DNA of 64,000 nucleotides from Paracoccaceae bacterium. GTDB taxonomy: Bacteria > Pseudomonadota > Alphaproteobacteria > Rhodobacterales > Rhodobacteraceae. Positions 48,402 through 56,627 of the stretch are shown in pieces. The notes below the pieces were generated by a model that ran no database searches, was not told where the DNA came from, and saw only the letters and a list, made by a program, of their open reading frames with translations. Within the stretch, counting starts at the first letter, position 1; every line of letters begins with the position of its first letter. The position numbers and the translations under genes are program-made. Location: contig JAGWVA010000006.1 in the NCBI GenBank assembly GCA_028875855.1, positions 27,340-91,339 on the forward strand, in the 5' to 3' direction.

Positions 48402-50977
48402 CGACGCTTGTGCAGAAACTGTTGAAAGGACTGGGCGCCCCGAAGACCGGGCGCCTTGTTCCTTTTATCATCCTTGTTCCGGCCGCGATCGGCATCCTGA
48501 CGCTCGTGACCTTCATGGCGCGCATCAACGCGCAGATCGAACTGCAACGGACGGCCATCTCGGGCAATCTCACGTGGGAAGTCAGCCAGCTCGAGGTCGA
48601 TCTTCTGAATTTCCAGAACGCCGTGAACCAGGCGCGCGAGGATGGCATGACCATTCCCCACGACGCGCTGCAACGCGTGCGCAGGTACTACGACATCCTC
48701 TACAGCCGCGTGGCGATGCTGAAGGCGCGGCAATACCGGGAACTGTTGATGCCGGGCGACCCCTATCTGGGCGGGATCAGCAAGGACACGACCTATATTC
48801 TCAGTCTCGGCAACATGATGGACGGCTCGGACGCCGCCTTGTCGGCGTCGCTTGACGCCATAGACGCGCGGCTGTCGGAAGTTCATGCCCATATCCGCGA
48901 CAGCGTCGTGGCCACGCTGCAAAGCCTGATCCACGCGGCCGAGGACAAGCGGCTGGCGATCCAGAACCTTCTGGGCACCTTCACCCTGATCACGGCGCTG
49001 CTGATCCTGACGCTGGTGACGGCGGCCGTCGCCCTGATCATGCTGACCCGGACGGCGCGGCGCAGGGCGCTGGAAAGCGAACGGATTTCGGCTCACCTTC
49101 GGATGACCATCGAGGCCTCTCCCGATGCGGTGATCGTCGCGGACGAGGGTGGCCATGTCCTTGAGTTCAACAGCGCGGCCGAGGCGATCTTTGGCCATCT
49201 GCGGACTGATGCGCTGACGGCGCGGGTGATCGATCTGGGCATCGCGCGCGAGCTGGGCGACATCTGCCACCGCACCCGCAGCGAGCCCGCCCAGAACGGC
49301 TTCGTCGTGAAGGGGGCTGTGATGACCGGCCTGCGCCGCGACGGCAGCGCCTTCCCGCTGGAAACCACCATCGCCGCCGAACACGATCTGAACGGCGAAA
49401 AGCTCTACATCTGCTTCATGCGCGACATCTCCCCGCAGGTCGAGGCCGAACGCGGCCTGCGCGATGCCCGGGACGCGGCGCTGAAAAGCGAACAGGCCAA
49501 GTCGCGCTTCCTTGGCGTCATGAGCCACGAGATGCGGACGCCGCTTACCGGCGTCATCGCGGCGCTCGAGATGCTGCGGGATGCCTGCGTGCAGCCCGCG
49601 CACGAAGACTTCCTGCGCATCGCCCGCAGCTGCGCCCGCACCGCGCTGGAACAGGTCGAGGATCTCCTGGAAATCACGCGGCTCGATCAACCGACCCTGC
49701 GGGAAACGGCCACAAGCTTCGACCTTGTCGGCCAGATCCACGAGATCGTCGATCAGTATCGGCCCCTGGCCGAGCAGCGGGGCAACACGCTGACCTGCGA
49801 CGTCAGCGGCCTTGGCGACGGGCGCTTCGTCTCGTTCCGCCGCAGCATCGGACGGGTCGTCATGAACCTGCTCAGCAACGCCACGAAATTCACCCGCGAC
49901 GGCTCCATTCGTCTGGTTGCCACCTTCACGCCGGATGCGGCGCAGGGCGGGGCGCTGACGATCAGCGTGACGGATACGGGCATCGGCATACCGGCCGAAA
50001 TGCAGGACCGCATCTTCGAGAATTTCGAGACGGGCGATGCCTCCTATACCCGGCCGAACACCGGCACGGGCCTCGGCCTCGGCATCGTGCGGCTTGCGGT
50101 CGAGAAGATGGGCGGCACGATTGCCCTCGACAGCACGCCCGGCAAGGGAAGCCGGTTCGAGATCCGCATCCCCGTCTCCCGCGCGACGCCTGAACAGGCC
50201 ATGCCCACCGTGCGCCCTGCCAGCACGGCGGTCGAACACCAGCCTGCCGGCACGGGCCAGCGTCAGACCGTGCTTCTGGTCGAGGACAACGGCATCAACC
50301 GCACGATGATCCGGCGGATGATCGAACGCGCCGGCCATGCGGTGACCGAGGCCGGCAACGGCGCGGAGGCCGTCGCCGCCGCTGCAGGCCAAGCCTTCGA
50401 CGTGATCTTCATGGATGTCAGCATGCCCGTCATGGACGGCTTGCAGGCAACGCGCGAAATCCGCGCGGCCGGAGGACGGCAGCGCATCATCGGCCTGACC
50501 GCCCATGTCCTGCCCCAGCAGCGCAGCGAATGCCTTGAGGCCGGGATGGACGAGGTCGAGGCCAAACCCATCACCCTCGCCCGGATCGATGCCTTGCTGG
50601 GGGGCGCGCCGGCACCGGTCGCGGCCAGCGAACTGCTCGACCCCACCGTCCTGTCCGAAGCGTGCGAAATGCTTGGCCCCGAGATGATGGACAAGACGCT
50701 GCGTCTGGTCTTCGACGAGACGCAAGCCGTCCTGTCCGCGCTCGACGCCCATAAGGGAGAGGCCCCCGAGGATCTCGCCCGCGCGGTGCACCGGCTGGCG
50801 GGATCGGTCGGCATGGTGGGGGCAACCGCCGCCGCCCGGGCACTGTCCGAGGTCGAGGGCGCGCTGCTCGCGCGCGAGGGTGCCCAGCCCGTCGGGCCTT
50901 CGGTCGCACGGCTGAAGGATGTCTGGCAGCGCACCCATGACGCCCTGCAGGCGCCGATCGCCGCGCAGGGCCGCTAG
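48398..50977 (+). CDS. Hybrid sensor histidine kinase (PAS-HisKA-HATPase-REC-Hpt)
   Basis: This 859-aa inner-membrane kinase has TM helices at about 21-41 and 195-216 with a periplasmic domain of about 150 residues, a PAS domain (about 232-345), HisKA with His377 (SHEMRTP), HATPase (NATKF, DTGIGIP, GTGLGLGI), receiver with Asp673 (VIFMDVSMPVMDG) and C-terminal Hpt with His798 (AVHRLAGS). It can run a four-step phosphorelay to a separate response regulator, likely the LuxR-type protein at 46374. Start is a GTG overlapping the upstream gene. Confidence 0.94.
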   Translation: MTTLVQKLLKGLGAPKTGRLVPFIILVPAAIGILTLVTFMARINAQIELQRTAISGNLTWEVSQLEVDLLNFQNAVNQAREDGMTIPHDALQRVRRYYDILYSRVAMLKARQYRELLMPGDPYLGGISKDTTYILSLGNMMDGSDAALSASLDAIDARLSEVHAHIRDSVVATLQSLIHAAEDKRLAIQNLLGTFTLITALLILTLVTAAVALIMLTRTARRRALESERISAHLRMTIEASPDAVIVADEGGHVLEFNSAAEAIFGHLRTDALTARVIDLGIARELGDICHRTRSEPAQNGFVVKGAVMTGLRRDGSAFPLETTIAAEHDLNGEKLYICFMRDISPQVEAERGLRDARDAALKSEQAKSRFLGVMSHEMRTPLTGVIAALEMLRDACVQPAHEDFLRIARSCARTALEQVEDLLEITRLDQPTLRETATSFDLVGQIHEIVDQYRPLAEQRGNTLTCDVSGLGDGRFVSFRRSIGRVVMNLLSNATKFTRDGSIRLVATFTPDAAQGGALTISVTDTGIGIPAEMQDRIFENFETGDASYTRPNTGTGLGLGIVRLAVEKMGGTIALDSTPGKGSRFEIRIPVSRATPEQAMPTVRPASTAVEHQPAGTGQRQTVLLVEDNGINRTMIRRMIERAGHAVTEAGNGAEAVAAAAGQAFDVIFMDVSMPVMDGLQATREIRAAGGRQRIIGLTAHVLPQQRSECLEAGMDEVEAKPITLARIDALLGGAPAPVAASELLDPTVLSEACEMLGPEMMDKTLRLVFDETQAVLSALDAHKGEAPEDLARAVHRLAGSVGMVGATAAARALSEVEGALLAREGAQPVGPSVARLKDVWQRTHDALQAPIAAQGR

Positions 50978-50980
50978 GCC

Positions 50981-51643
50981 TCAGGCGTCGCGGCGAACCT
51001 TGCCGCTGCGCGGGCCGCGCCCTTGCCGGCGCGCGGCGACACCCGACAGCGCGCGCCATATCCCGACCACGCCCGCCCCCGCCAGCGCGCCCACCAGCCC
51101 GCCCGCAAGAATATCGCCAAGATAGTGCCATTGGCCAAGCATGAGCGCCCCCGCCATCACGGCAAAACCCGCCAGCATCACCAGGCGCAACCGGGGATAG
51201 AAGCTCCACATGACCGCCACGACCGAAGCCGCCTGCACCGAATGCCCCGAGGGGAAGGACTGGTAGGGCGAGCCGGACCGCAACCAGTGGAACCCGCTGA
51301 CATGCCCGCGCAATGCGACGCTTGGCACCACCCGGCCAAAGATCGGTTTGAGGACATCCTCCGTGACGTAAAGGCTCGTCAACAGCGCGACCGCGGCGAG
51401 GCTGCCCGCCACCAGCCAGCGGGGAAGCGGCCGCCCCGCCACCATCACCGCCAGCCCGAGGAACAGCACGGCCAGCGAAATCCCCGGCAGGATCGGCAGG
51501 CCCAGCGGCTTGCTGCGAAACAGCGCCCGCGCCACGTCGAAGCGCGCCAGCGCGCGCGCCAGCGGCATGTCGATCCAGAGCACGGCCACAACGATGGCAA
51601 TCAGCACTAGTGCGACAAGGCCGAGGGCGCGGGAAATGGTCAT
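50981..51643 (-). CDS. PAP2-family membrane phosphatase
   Basis: This 220-aa integral-membrane protein has about six hydrophobic helices and the three PAP2 acid-phosphatase motifs: KPIFGRVVP, PSGH, and GQWHYLGDILAG. It may dephosphorylate undecaprenyl pyrophosphate, phosphatidate or lipid A, but the substrate is not evident. It converges with the hybrid kinase with a 3-bp gap. Confidence 0.9.
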   Translation of the reverse strand: MTISRALGLVALVLIAIVVAVLWIDMPLARALARFDVARALFRSKPLGLPILPGISLAVLFLGLAVMVAGRPLPRWLVAGSLAAVALLTSLYVTEDVLKPIFGRVVPSVALRGHVSGFHWLRSGSPYQSFPSGHSVQAASVVAVMWSFYPRLRLVMLAGFAVMAGALMLGQWHYLGDILAGGLVGALAGAGVVGIWRALSGVAARRQGRGPRSGKVRRDA

Positions 51644-51832
51644 GTGTCGTGCGTCGCTTCAGCCAGGAGTTTCACAGGAGCTAAGCCGTCCCGACCGGAA
51701 GATCAATTCGCGCCGCCCCGGTTTCCCGTCACAATTCCACAACCGATGGCCGGACCGCATGCGCAAGCTGGCTTCGGCGCGGCCGATGCGGAATGGGGCG
51801 GCTGGGGCGGCGGGGGCAGACGGGTCCATGCG

Positions 51833-52126
51833 TCAGCGCGGCTCGCCCCGGCCTTTCGCGGGCCGCCGCGGCGCACCGTGAGGCCCGTCCGGCTCGGCGC
51901 CAAGCGCCCGCAACGCCGACAGGATTTCCGGCATGAGATCGTCGTCGCGGCCCGGCATGCCTTCGGATTCCGCCTGTTCGACCTCTTGCGCATCATAGGC
52001 CCACCGGCGCAGCACATCGACCTTTTCCGCCGGGCCGAGCGTGCGATCCGCCAGAACCGCAGCCGGCCGGTCGAAGACATCGGCGGGATCGACAAGCGCC
52101 CGGTTCAGGCGTGCCCGGTCGGTCAT
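51833..52126 (-). CDS. Small hypothetical protein
   Basis: This 97-aa soluble, acidic protein (VDPADVFDRPAAVLADRTLGPAEKVDVLRRWAYDA) has a helical N-terminal part and a basic Pro/Arg tail. I do not recognise a named family. It lies 34 bases downstream of the FNR-type regulator on the same strand and may be co-transcribed. Context suggests a role in low-oxygen stress, by inference only. Confidence 0.6.
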   Translation of the reverse strand: MTDRARLNRALVDPADVFDRPAAVLADRTLGPAEKVDVLRRWAYDAQEVEQAESEGMPGRDDDLMPEILSALRALGAEPDGPHGAPRRPAKGRGEPR

Positions 52127-52160
52127 GGGGTCCTCCGGTTTCGTGCGGGGACGCGCGCGG

Positions 52161-52946
52161 TCACAGGATACGCGCGCCCTCGGCCATGTCAGCGACGACG
52201 GGCGTACGGGCGGACCGCTTGCGCCACCCCCCGCGGGATGCGCCGACGGCCTCCAGCCGCTCCATGTCAGGGATATGGAAGGTCGCCGGATCGCGGATCT
52301 CGATCAATCCGGCAGACTGAAGCTTGTGCGCGATGCGGCTGATCGTCTCGCGCGTGGTGCCAAGGTAATCGGCAATGTCCGCCCGCGAAATCTCGATCCG
52401 CAGGATGCCGCCCTTGCCGACCGGCTGATAGGGCATCGTCTGCCGCGCGCTGGCAAGGAAGCCGCAAAACCGCTCTTCGGGGCTTTGCAGGCCCAGCGAC
52501 CATGTCACCCGGCGCAGGCTGTCGAGCCGCTCGACACATTGGCGATAGAAGGCGCGCCCGACCGAAGGCTCATCCTCCGACAGCCGCTCAAAGGTCCCGC
52601 GCTCCATCCGGCACAGCCTGACGGGCGTCGCCGTTTCAAGCGCGTAGCCGCTGCGGGTCTCGAAACCTTCGCCGATCAGCTCTCCCGGGGCGACGATGGC
52701 CATGATCTGGCGCCGCCCCTCGACGGAATAGCGCACCATCCGCAGGAAGCCCTTGCGCACGATGGCGACGAAGCCGGGGCGGCTTTCCTCGTCCCACAGC
52801 AATCGGTCCGCGGGATAATCCACGACGCGGGCGCCCTCGGCCAGTTTCCCGCGCACGCCGTCGGGCAGACCGCTGCACAGGCCGCCGCGCCGCGAAACGC
52901 AGTCGCTACAGATCGTCTCTGACTTCAATATCCTTGGTTCAGTCAT
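52161..52946 (-). CDS. FNR-type Crp-family regulator with candidate Fe-S cysteines
   Basis: This 261-aa Crp/Fnr protein has three N-terminal cysteines spaced C13-x2-C16-x7-C24 (CSDCVSRRGGLC) and a fourth at C112, the arrangement of oxygen-labile [4Fe-4S] FNR/FnrL proteins. The helix-turn-helix SRADIADYLGTTRETISRIAHKL keeps E-x2-S-R, which reads TTGAT half-sites. It would be active without oxygen. An FNR box lies at 61580 in front of the hydrogenase genes. A short C-terminal tail extends past the usual end. Confidence 0.88.
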   Translation of the reverse strand: MTEPRILKSETICSDCVSRRGGLCSGLPDGVRGKLAEGARVVDYPADRLLWDEESRPGFVAIVRKGFLRMVRYSVEGRRQIMAIVAPGELIGEGFETRSGYALETATPVRLCRMERGTFERLSEDEPSVGRAFYRQCVERLDSLRRVTWSLGLQSPEERFCGFLASARQTMPYQPVGKGGILRIEISRADIADYLGTTRETISRIAHKLQSAGLIEIRDPATFHIPDMERLEAVGASRGGWRKRSARTPVVADMAEGARIL

Positions 52947-53145
52947 GGCGCACCCGTCGAAACTGAGGAAGAATCAAAGGGACAGTATCTTCATCTATGG
53001 ATGTTAACCTTTGTGGCAGCGCCGCCGATGATGGCACGCAACGTCGGGCGCGGGCCGGCGGTCAGCCGCCCGCAGGACGCGCGGAAACCAGCCGACCGCA
53101 GCCGGTCACCCGGCGATCCGGTCGGCCCGGGGCGTGACGCCTGGC

Positions 53146-54618
53146 TCACAGCGGAATGGCGACATAGACCATCATGTCGGGGAAGTGGCTCGAGAGCGGC
53201 GCGATGGACAGACCGTTCACCGCCCCCTGCGACCGCGTCCAGTTCTGCCCGACGTCCATTCCGACGCGCGAGCCGTTCGGCAACAGCTTCTCCAGCCCGA
53301 CGGACAGGCGCAGGCCGCTGGTCACGAAGCGCTGCGCGAAGTTCACGCCCCCGGTGATCGACGACAGCGACGAATAGGGGATCGTCGATGCGGCGCCGAA
53401 GCTGCTTCTGAAATACGACAGGGTCACGTTGCCCTTCACGGTCGGCGACCAGATGTTCTCGAAGGACAGCATGGCCGTCATCCCGTCCGACAGGTGCAGG
53501 CCGCCGCGATTGTCCACCACGTAATCCGTCGCGAAATAAGGCGCCCCGAGATAGCCCATCGCGCCATGGGCAACCGCGATCGAACCGTAAAGCGATCCCG
53601 CGACACCCAGGGCCTTGGGCACCCGCTTGCCCAGCACGTCCGACCACAGGAACTTGTGTTCGAACGCGGCGATCCCGGCGAACCCGATGGGATGGTTCTG
53701 CGCCGACTGGCTGGACAGCCGGTCGGTGATCCGATGCGCCGCGCCCGCCAGCTGGACGATCGTCTTGCCCCACCCGATGCGCCCCTGCACCACCAGATCG
53801 GGCGTCCGGCTCCAGCCCGAGTAATTCAGGATGCCATCCTGCTGGACACGCGGATTGCCATCCTCCAGCGCGACGGACACCGAATAGGAATTGCCCTTGC
53901 GATAGGTATAGACGATCGACGACGTGGTGTTCTGCGGCGTGTAGCTCTTGCCGACGGAATAGCCCCCGTGCAGAAAATCGAACTTGGACGGCTGAATGCC
54001 GATCTGAAACTTCCAGAACCGCACCCAGGCTTCGTGCACCAGCCCGCCATTGCCCCCGTAAAGCGTCCAGTGCCGCGTGGCCGGGTTCCAGAAGTTCGTC
54101 CCGAGATGCGATGTCCCGTCCTGCGTGAACGACAGCTCCGGATTGGCGACAAGGCCGAGGTGGAACAGGATCGGTCCGACCGGCAACTGACCGATCACGT
54201 CAAGATTGTAGGCCAGGACGGTTCCCAGCTTGGGATACTTCGTTGCCCCCGACACGTTCTGCTTTTCGTAAAAGATCAGCGGCACAGAGTTCACCGTGCG
54301 CGACCCGTGCAGATAGATGTCACTGGTTGCGAAACTCTTGCTGAGATAGGTGAACGTCCCCGCGCCCGAGTGCTGGCAGAAGGTGGTGGAGCCAAGCGGC
54401 TTCCAGCCGGGGCCCAGCGGCTGGCAGGCATCGGGCTTCGCCGGCCGGGCCGTGGCGACGGTCGGCGTGTGGGCCACGAAAGCCGAAGGCGCCGCCGGGT
54501 GGGCAACTGCCACGGGCGGCTCCTGCACGGGGGCGCGCAGATCGCCCGCAAGGGCATTGGTCGTCGCAAGGCTCAGGGCAGCGACAAAGGCGATTGACCG
54601 GGACAGGATGTTACTCAC
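53146..54618 (-). CDS. Outer-membrane beta-barrel protein downstream of curlin-like genes
   Basis: This 490-aa secreted protein has a signal peptide (ILSRSIAFVAALSLATTNALAGD), a Pro/Ala-rich linker of about 60 residues, then a region with two Cys (DACQPLG and TTFCQH) and a long body of alternating polar/hydrophobic strands. It ends in MMVYVAIPL, Leu replacing the usual terminal Phe. It looks like a porin-type beta-barrel; the exact family is not certain. The start is a GTG at 54618, 7 bases after the curlin-like stop, so it belongs to that operon. It may export or anchor the small proteins (inference). Confidence 0.72.
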   Translation of the reverse strand: MSNILSRSIAFVAALSLATTNALAGDLRAPVQEPPVAVAHPAAPSAFVAHTPTVATARPAKPDACQPLGPGWKPLGSTTFCQHSGAGTFTYLSKSFATSDIYLHGSRTVNSVPLIFYEKQNVSGATKYPKLGTVLAYNLDVIGQLPVGPILFHLGLVANPELSFTQDGTSHLGTNFWNPATRHWTLYGGNGGLVHEAWVRFWKFQIGIQPSKFDFLHGGYSVGKSYTPQNTTSSIVYTYRKGNSYSVSVALEDGNPRVQQDGILNYSGWSRTPDLVVQGRIGWGKTIVQLAGAAHRITDRLSSQSAQNHPIGFAGIAAFEHKFLWSDVLGKRVPKALGVAGSLYGSIAVAHGAMGYLGAPYFATDYVVDNRGGLHLSDGMTAMLSFENIWSPTVKGNVTLSYFRSSFGAASTIPYSSLSSITGGVNFAQRFVTSGLRLSVGLEKLLPNGSRVGMDVGQNWTRSQGAVNGLSIAPLSSHFPDMMVYVAIPL

Positions 54619-54625
54619 ACCGAAC

Positions 54626-55099
54626 TCAATATCTGCGGCCAATCGTGCTGATGGAATTGGCCTTGCCAAAAAGGGTGATGCTCAGCGCATCGCTGGTAAA
54701 CGACGAAAGATATCCCCCTGCAACAGGTGCAGAAGTATAGGAAACGCCCGATCCAGATGAATTTCCGGCAGACGATCCGGAATTTCCACCGGCCGATTGC
54801 GTCGCAACGACGGCATTGGCCCCATTCGGGCTGGCGCTGATCTGCGACGAATTCAGGACATTTATCCTGCCCAATTGGGTGACGCCAAGGGACTGGCTGC
54901 CATTCTTCTCGGAATTGATCGCGATATTCGTATCGCCGATCTGTTTGACAGTAATCGTGTCCGAACCGCCATTATCCTGAAAGAACGACCATATATTGAC
55001 CTTCGATGTCTGCTGCATGGTCAGCGTTTCGGCATGGCAGGAAACTGTCATCAGGATCAAAAGGGAAATGAAAGATACCGCGATGGATCTGGATTTCAT
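54626..55099 (-). CDS. Secreted protein with curlin-type repeats (CsgA/B-like)
   Basis: This 157-aa protein has a signal peptide (about residues 1-23, LILMTVSCHAET). Its N-terminal half shows curlin-type repeat units: VKQIGDTNIAINSE and VTQLGRINVLNSSQ follow Q-x-G-x2-N-x5-(Q/E). The second half is Ser/Gly/Asn-rich (SAGGNSGSSAGNSSGSG). This is the sequence style of amyloid curli subunits such as CsgA and CsgB. GGAGG precedes the ATG. A hairpin separates it from the paralogue upstream. Confidence 0.72.
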   Translation of the reverse strand: MKSRSIAVSFISLLILMTVSCHAETLTMQQTSKVNIWSFFQDNGGSDTITVKQIGDTNIAINSEKNGSQSLGVTQLGRINVLNSSQISASPNGANAVVATQSAGGNSGSSAGNSSGSGVSYTSAPVAGGYLSSFTSDALSITLFGKANSISTIGRRY

Positions 55100-55214
55100 G
55101 ACTGCCTCCGGTTCTGGAACCGCAAGCTGACTTGGGCAGAGACCTGCCGCCCGGCGTCAGTTATCGTTAAGGGAAACGGCCGCGGATGGCCCATACGCGA
55201 AAGGCGGTGTCCGA

Positions 55215-55249
55215 ACCTCATCCGCACGGGAGATCGCGGCGGATGAGGT
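55215..55249 (-). terminator. Intercistronic hairpin in the curlin-like operon
   Basis: ACCTCATCCGC and GCGGATGAGGT form an 11-bp perfect stem with a 13-base loop, immediately after the third paralogue's stop. No T-run follows on the minus strand. It probably limits read-through or protects upstream mRNA, so that the small-protein genes are expressed more strongly than the curlin-like and barrel genes. Confidence 0.6.
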
Positions 55250-55255
55250 CAGGCC

Positions 55256-55639
55256 TCAGTTCGAAGCATCGCCGATCGAATTCGTGCTGTTCAGCAGGCT
55301 GAACATGCCCGACATGTTGATCGACCCGCCACCGGTCAGGCTGACGACGGGGCTCTGGATATTGATGAAGCTGCCGTTCCCGGGCGCGTTCACCGTTGCC
55401 GTGTTGCCCGCCTGGGCCACGAAGGCGCCGTTCACCATCCCGGCCTGCACGATCGACACGCTGTTCACGGCCGAATCCGTCGAACCCGTCATGTTCGGCC
55501 CGGTATAGACCGTGGTGTTGTTGTTGCCGATGCCGGTTGAAGAACCGGAGACGGTCGCCCCCGCCGAAGAGGTCGTCGTGGCCCAGGCCCCCGAGGCGGC
55601 AAGGGCCAGAACGACAGCGGTTCCAAGCAAGATCTTCAT
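55256..55639 (-). CDS. Small secreted Asn/Thr/Ser-rich protein, paralogue 3
   Basis: This 127-aa protein has a signal peptide ending SGAWATT. The mature part shares the paralogue pattern: TGIGNNNTTVY, AVNSVSIVQAGMVNGAFVAQAGN and C-terminal NMSGMFSLLNSTNSIG plus four residues. QAGMVNGAFVAQ fits the curlin unit Q-x-G-x2-N-x-A-x3-Q exactly. The ATG at 55639 has AGGAG 8 bases upstream; the track start two codons earlier is too close to it. It is the most divergent of the three. Confidence 0.75.
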   Translation of the reverse strand: MKILLGTAVVLALAASGAWATTTSSAGATVSGSSTGIGNNNTTVYTGPNMTGSTDSAVNSVSIVQAGMVNGAFVAQAGNTATVNAPGNGSFINIQSPVVSLTGGGSINMSGMFSLLNSTNSIGDASN

Positions 55640-55753
55640 TCGCATAACTCCTGTTTCGCGGGCTGTCTTCTCCCGCGCGCGAGCCCGGCCCGGCGCGGAC
55701 GGATGGCCCGGATCGGGGCGACCGGACCGGCCGCCCCATCGCAGGCCACTGGC

Positions 55754-56194
55754 TTAGTTGCCGATCGAGTTGGTGGTGTTCATCAGCTGGAACATGCCGC
55801 TCATGTTGATCGTGCCACCCGCCGAAGCGTTCTGGTTGTGATCGCCGTGGTTGTCGCCCTGCTGGCCTTGGCTCGGCGCACCGACGGACACTTGAACCAG
55901 CGGCGCGTCCACGCTGATTTCACCCGCATTCGCGGTCGCCTCTTCGCCGGCTTGGGCCGAAACGAAGCTGTTCAGGAAACCGGCCTGGGTGTTCGACGCG
56001 CTGTTGACGGCCGAGTCATGCGAGTTCGTCACGGAAGCGCCCTGATAGACGGTCGTGGCGTTGTTCCCGATCCCCGACGAGTCGCCGTGGACAGAGGCGC
56101 CGATCGTCGGAACGGCCGGGGCGTTGTAGCCATCGGCATAGGCAGCGCCGGCAGCAAGCAGAACGATCGCGGTGGTGGTGAAAAGCTTCTTCAT
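55754..56194 (-). CDS. Small secreted Asn/Thr/Ser-rich protein, paralogue 2
   Basis: This 146-aa protein has a signal peptide (LLAAGAAYA-DGYNA). The mature part reads SGIGNNATTVYQGASVTNS, then AVNSASNTQAGFLNSFVSAQAG with a curlin-like Q-x-G-x2-N-x5-Q unit, then an insert rich in Gln/Asn/His (SQGQQGDNHGDHNQNASAGG) and the shared C-terminal tail INMSGMFQLMNTTNSIGN. The insert is absent from the other paralogues. Clean SD AAAGGA. Confidence 0.78.
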   Translation of the reverse strand: MKKLFTTTAIVLLAAGAAYADGYNAPAVPTIGASVHGDSSGIGNNATTVYQGASVTNSHDSAVNSASNTQAGFLNSFVSAQAGEEATANAGEISVDAPLVQVSVGAPSQGQQGDNHGDHNQNASAGGTINMSGMFQLMNTTNSIGN

Positions 56195-56302
56195 GGTGTT
56201 TTCCTTTCGTTTTCTTGATGTGGAAACGTGGCTCGGCGGATCAGTTGCCGATCGAGTTGGTGGTGTTCATCAGCTGGAACATGCCGCTCATGTTGACCGT
56301 GC
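55757..56302. repeat. Near-identical DNA copies of the C-terminal tail in two paralogues
   Basis: The sequence beginning GTTGCCGATCGAGTTGGTGG is almost the same for about 55 bases at 55757-55812 and again at 56244-56299, encoding the shared tail NMSGMFQLMNTTNSIGN. The middle regions of the two genes also match well. This shows a recent tandem duplication, with possible gene conversion. Confidence 0.85.
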
Positions 56303-56627
56303 CGCCGTTGCCGACCGTCGCGCTCAGCAGCGGGGCCTCGACGCTCACGTCGCCGGCGTGCACTTCGGCGCTTTGCCCGGCCTGAGCCGAAACGAAGGTG
56401 TTCAGAAAGCCCGCCTGCGTGCTCGACGCGCTGTTGACGGCAGCGTTTTCGGAATTGGAAACCGAAGCGCCCTGATAAACCGTCGTGGCGTTGTTGTTGA
56501 TGCCACCCGAATTCCCGCCAATCGACGCACCGATTGCGGGTGCGGCCGGGGCGTTGTTATAGCCATCGGCAAAAGCGGCGCCGGCGGCAAGCAGAACGAT
56601 CGTGGTGGAGGCAATGAGTTTCTTCAT
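56241..56627 (-). CDS. Small secreted Asn/Thr/Ser-rich protein, paralogue 1
   Basis: This 128-aa protein has a signal peptide (LLAAGAAFA-DGYNN). The mature part reads SGGINNNATTVYQGASVSNS, AVNSASSTQAGFLNTFVSAQAGQ with the curlin-like unit Q-x-G-x2-N-x5-Q, and the C-terminal tail VNMSGMFQLMNTTNSIGN. It is the first gene of the leftward five-gene operon, with AAGGAAAAG as SD. I know no named family. A secreted fibre subunit or surface coat is inferred from the repeats. Confidence 0.78.
   Translation of the reverse strand: MKKLIASTTIVLLAAGAAFADGYNNAPAAPAIGASIGGNSGGINNNATTVYQGASVSNSENAAVNSASSTQAGFLNTFVSAQAGQSAEVHAGDVSVEAPLLSATVGNGGTVNMSGMFQLMNTTNSIGN

Noticed and set aside
48308-50938. 876-aa minus-strand ORF
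   Set aside because: Antisense of the hybrid histidine kinase; no recognisable domain.
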